A stretch of 64,000 nt of DNA from assembly GCA_027924645.1 (NCBI GenBank), contig BSBN01000297.1, forward strand, positions 3,224,001 through 3,288,000, written 5' to 3'. Every line of letters starts with the position of its first letter. Position 1 is the stretch's first letter. The DNA comes from Cunninghamia lanceolata (taxonomy: Eukaryota > Streptophyta > Pinopsida > Cupressales > Cupressaceae). The notes under the pieces are model-generated. The model did no database searches. It had not been told where the DNA came from and saw nothing but the letters and a program-made list of their open reading frames with translations. Position numbers and translations under genes: made by a program. Shown here piece by piece: positions 60,715 through 64,000 of this stretch.

Positions 60715-61692
60715 AGTGTTGCATCAATTAAAGATGCAAGGTTAACAGGGTGTTGCCACAATAGTGTGTCCCACTTGTGGGACATCCTAATTTTTATCTG
60801 AAATCTTTAAACCTTGAGGGGTTCCATCTAAAGGGGTTTAATTGAAGGTGGTTAGATAAAACCCCCTTGGATTAAACCTCCTTGGAAATAACCTACATAG
60901 TCTTAAATCAAACCCTAGATGGAGTCTCCTCCGCATCTATCAATATACTGACAAAAACCAATTTTGCTTCACCTTTTGGAGGATCAAATGAAATCAGTAA
61001 GTATGTAGCCCTTAGTATAAGCTTTTCTAAAAGTATGATATTGAATATATTTCATTTGATTACTATATTTATTTTCTATTTTCTAGTGAACATAGGTTTT
61101 TTACTGAATATCAAGGTCTCTATTCCACACACACGGAAAAATAAAATAATAGAGAAAAAAAATTCTAAAAAATATCTGTACACTAGGTATTGATGTCCTT
61201 GTTTCAACAAAAAAAATTTTTTGGATACATGCAAAAAAGTTATGTTGTATGGTATAAACCTATGTCTGAATTATAATTGATCTCACTTAAAAAATTAATT
61301 AAAAAAATATGCAACAAAAAATTATGAAAAAATATCTGTGAACTAGATATTGGTGTTACAAATCTGTTTAAAAATCTATAATTTTATCCTTTCTATAAAA
61401 AAGTTATGTTATATGGTATAAATGTCACATTTTAAAAATATTATTAACTATAAAAAAATAAGTTATTAAAAGTTACATAAAAAAATTCACAAATTATTTC
61501 TTAATTTTTTTATAAGATACATTTAGAATCTACACACAAAATTTAAAAAATCACTAGTTCACATCATTTTAAAATCCTTAATGGATTAGTTGGTATAGGT
61601 GTCAAAAAGTGAAAATTTGGTTTAAAATGTTGATTTCAATGTCCCACTTAGGCCAAAAAGTGGAACACATTATGGTGGGTTGATCCAACACT
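60715..61692. mobile_element. Possible non-autonomous DNA transposon (978 bp)
   Basis: The ends are inverted: AGTGTTGCATCAA at 60715 and, on the minus strand, AGTGTTGGATCAACCC from 61692. A second inverted block follows on both sides (CCACAATAGTGTGTCCCACTT against CCACCATAATGTGTTCCACTT), separated on the left by ~28 extra bases. The interior is AT-rich without a transposase and holds a direct repeat. No clear target duplication is visible, so the superfamily is not assigned. Confidence 0.6.
61167..61424. repeat. Internal direct repeat, ~160-bp offset
   Basis: AAAATATCTGT..ACTAG.TATTG..G and AAAAAAGTTATGTT.TATGGTATAAA occur at 61167-61260 and again at 61327-61424 inside the putative transposon. 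Confidence 0.8.
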
Positions 61693-63874
61693 ATAATCTC
61701 TTGGTAGAATTGATAATTATTGTTGTGAATGGTTGATATGAAATAGTTATAATTGTATCATAGACATATTATTGCAAGAGTAAGTCTTCAATGATTTGAT
61801 CTATCTTCCTAAGTTTTGACTGTTTTGTATACTCGCACTTGACTAATATTGAGAATAAAAGAAGAGTACAGTAGACATCATTAACCATAAATTCATAGTA
61901 GGAGGATACCTATAATATCATTGTGTACTACACTTCAGTGTATACGTTTAAAAATTTTAATTGTAACAAAAAAAGTAGAATTTAATAGTATGATTTGCTA
62001 CAATATACCTCAATACTATAATTAGATAATAGAAAAGTTATTGCAATTCTTGCCTTGCTCCTTGGTTTAGGATTGAAGCTTGTAAAATGAGATTGGTGGA
62101 TAAATGATGGGTTATCTTATTAGTACTTGATTAGTTATTTGTATATTTTATAGTTGATTAATTTCTTATTATGTGGCTTATTTAAGAGACATGAATTTAT
62201 GTTGATTTATTTTTTGTGTTATCTTTTATGTTTTAATTGAAAAATTAAATATAAAGAAATAAACTAGGAAAGTAATTGTTACTTAAATTATTTGGAAATA
62301 AGCAATGAGGAGGAAATTATTAAAAAAAGGTGTAGAATAGATTAAAAATTAATGATTTTAGCTTTTGATTAATGTAGAAAGATGTATCATAATATGTGTT
62401 GAATCTTTTTAGCCAACTTCAAGTTGATTTATCTATGTTGTCAATAACTATCTATTTACTTAATAAATTTATTGTAAATAAAATTTTGAATGGAAATATT
62501 TTACATCAATTTCATCTAATCACAATTTGAGTTTAAAGATTATTAAAAATAATGCTAGATGTCTAGTTAGATTTAATATTAAATTAGGGTTGTTTATTTT
62601 TTCGGGCTCCTAGAATTTATTGGTCAAGTCGCTTTAAGGTGATGATCAATTATTAGTTCTTAGGAATCTTAGAGGGAAAGTACTCATGTGAGTTTTTCCC
62701 TTTGCGATGCCTTGCATAATAATATCAACACCTTGTTTGATTGTCTTCACTTTTCTAGGGTGTTGCGAATGGGGTTCCATCACACCTAATTTCATTAGTG
62801 TTTCTCTTTTCCTCGAGAGGTGTGCTCTCATTTTGATTACACGTGTAACAAGGTCAAGTGTGCATAATTCACAAGTGTGAGAAGTGTAACCCTTAGTATC
62901 TAAGTGTTGTACGCAAAAAAAAAGTTAATTGCATTGTGTTTATGCCTATTTGTACATGTATGTATGGGTGGACATGACATTATAGAACTTTGGATTTTAG
63001 ATTTGATGGACCTTTCGAAATGTCAACATTTACCCTCCCACATAAGTGGTCTTGCAGGGATGGTAGCTCAAGGGGGATCTTGATCATGCTTAATAAGCTT
63101 TGTATTGATAATATCTTTTCATGATGGCACTTGTCGTTGGGTGGGAATGGTCCTACGGGGCTCTTGGACAACCTAAATAGGCCTTGAATCCATAACCTTA
63201 TTGCCAGTAACACGTGTATTTGTCGAAGAATGTAGGCATTGGATTACAGGTGTTGCATAACTCCCCATCTTTGTTATTTCTATTTTGCTTATGATTCCTT
63301 GGTATTAGTTCTTGGATGAAATTCTTCATAGGTAAGTTGGATAGGATAGAATTGGATTGTTGATTGTATGTTGATAGGATTGGTTGGATTGATAGGATTG
63401 ATTGGATTGCAAAGGTTTTGATGATGAAGGATTTCCATATGATGTGGAGGTTACTAGTTGTACACTTAAGGTTTTGAGTTTAGGCATGTATTGGATATGA
63501 GGAACTTGGAATAAATTTGTGTTTCCCTTGTCAAAGTTACCATGGGGATTACCAATAGATATTTGATTTGGGTTTGAGGGATAGCTAGTGCTAGGATGTG
63601 CTTGGTCTAAAGGCTCTTGTTGTTCATGGCTTGCTAATTAAAGCATATGGAAATCTTACTCATAATGATGTTGTCAAGGGTTTGATATGGATCAACTTGG
63701 GCATGGCCATGTTTAGCTCTAAACATGTCATAAGGATTATCATTATATTCATCTTGATCCATAATGCTATCATCATCATCATTTTCAAAGGGGTTTTTAG
63801 ATTGCTCAATGAACTTGTCAAACCAAGGGTCCATGATGTTTTTTTGGTTAGGATTTTGATTTTGAGTGTTTATA
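61693..63874. other. Unassigned DNA with short minus-strand frames
   Basis: Minus frames at 62831-62646, 63213-62980 and 63834-63634 are short and unrecognised; the last is acidic (Asp/Asn-rich). Their common strand suggests a decayed retroelement ORF, but no motif supports it. Confidence 0.35.
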
Positions 63875-64000
63875 TGTAAAGGTCCCTCAAATCCATCACA
63901 AAAGTAAAATGAAGTAATAATTCACTTAAATACAACATCACAAGAAACAAAAGTAAAATGATGTATATAATCCACTTAATTACAATATTTAATCATAAAT
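63875..64000. repeat. Copy of the dispersed repeat at 4686-4845, cut by window end
   Basis: TGTAAAGG(T) start, then AAAAGTAAAATGAAG, CACTTAAATACAACATCAC and TCCACTTAATTACAATAT, in the same order as at 4686-4845. If this is an LTR start, the rest lies beyond the window. Confidence 0.5.

Overview
The window looks like intergenic heterochromatin from a large, repeat-rich plant nuclear genome. Reasons: almost every recognisable coding sequence belongs to Ty3/gypsy or Ty1/copia LTR retrotransposons, plant-type primer-binding sites (TGGTATCAGAGC) are present, insertions are nested, and unassigned DNA is AT-rich. The gypsy pol and its downstream ORF look to me like gymnosperm elements, but that is inference; the sequence alone proves only 'seed-plant-like'. 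I see no host protein gene, tRNA, rRNA or CRISPR.

Layout. (1) 1-4845: AT-rich DNA with a telomere-like minisatellite (408-580), a 150-bp tandem duplication and one unidentified ORF. (2) 4846-8484: non-autonomous LTR element (element A, TSD AATGA) with no pol and an 11-unit minisatellite. (3) 8490-15653: unassigned, with a conserved ~100-bp block that recurs inverted at 51235-51345 and a possible short LTR near 14000. (4) 15654-37676: a three-level nest. Element C (minus, TSD GTCCT, no pol) has element D (gypsy, plus, 16682-32463, TSD GACTT) inserted in one LTR. Element D has element E (minus, 17674-24959, TSD CATAG, gag only) inserted in its pol. Insertion order is therefore C, then D, then E. 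(5) 38018-46738: copia element F, Sirevirus-like, decayed. (6) 46744-54526: unassigned, with 180-bp and ~0.6-kb repeats. (7) 54527-59617: copia element G (minus, TSD CTAGG), young: a 1,331-codon frame without frameshifts but with seven stop codons, all in its last fifth and all explainable by C-to-T change. (8) 59623-64000: unassigned DNA with a possible 978-bp terminal-inverted-repeat element and a repeat shared with 4686-4845.

How the parts relate. Elements A, C and E lack pol and would have needed enzymes from autonomous relatives; D, F and G carry gag and/or pol, but all are broken here. Decay is dominated by C-to-T/G-to-A change, as expected for methylated, silenced DNA. The most unusual items are the hairpin-rich U3 of element E, its gag-only ORF with a long acidic tail, the accessory ORF downstream of pol in element D, and the one-sided distribution of nonsense mutations in element G.
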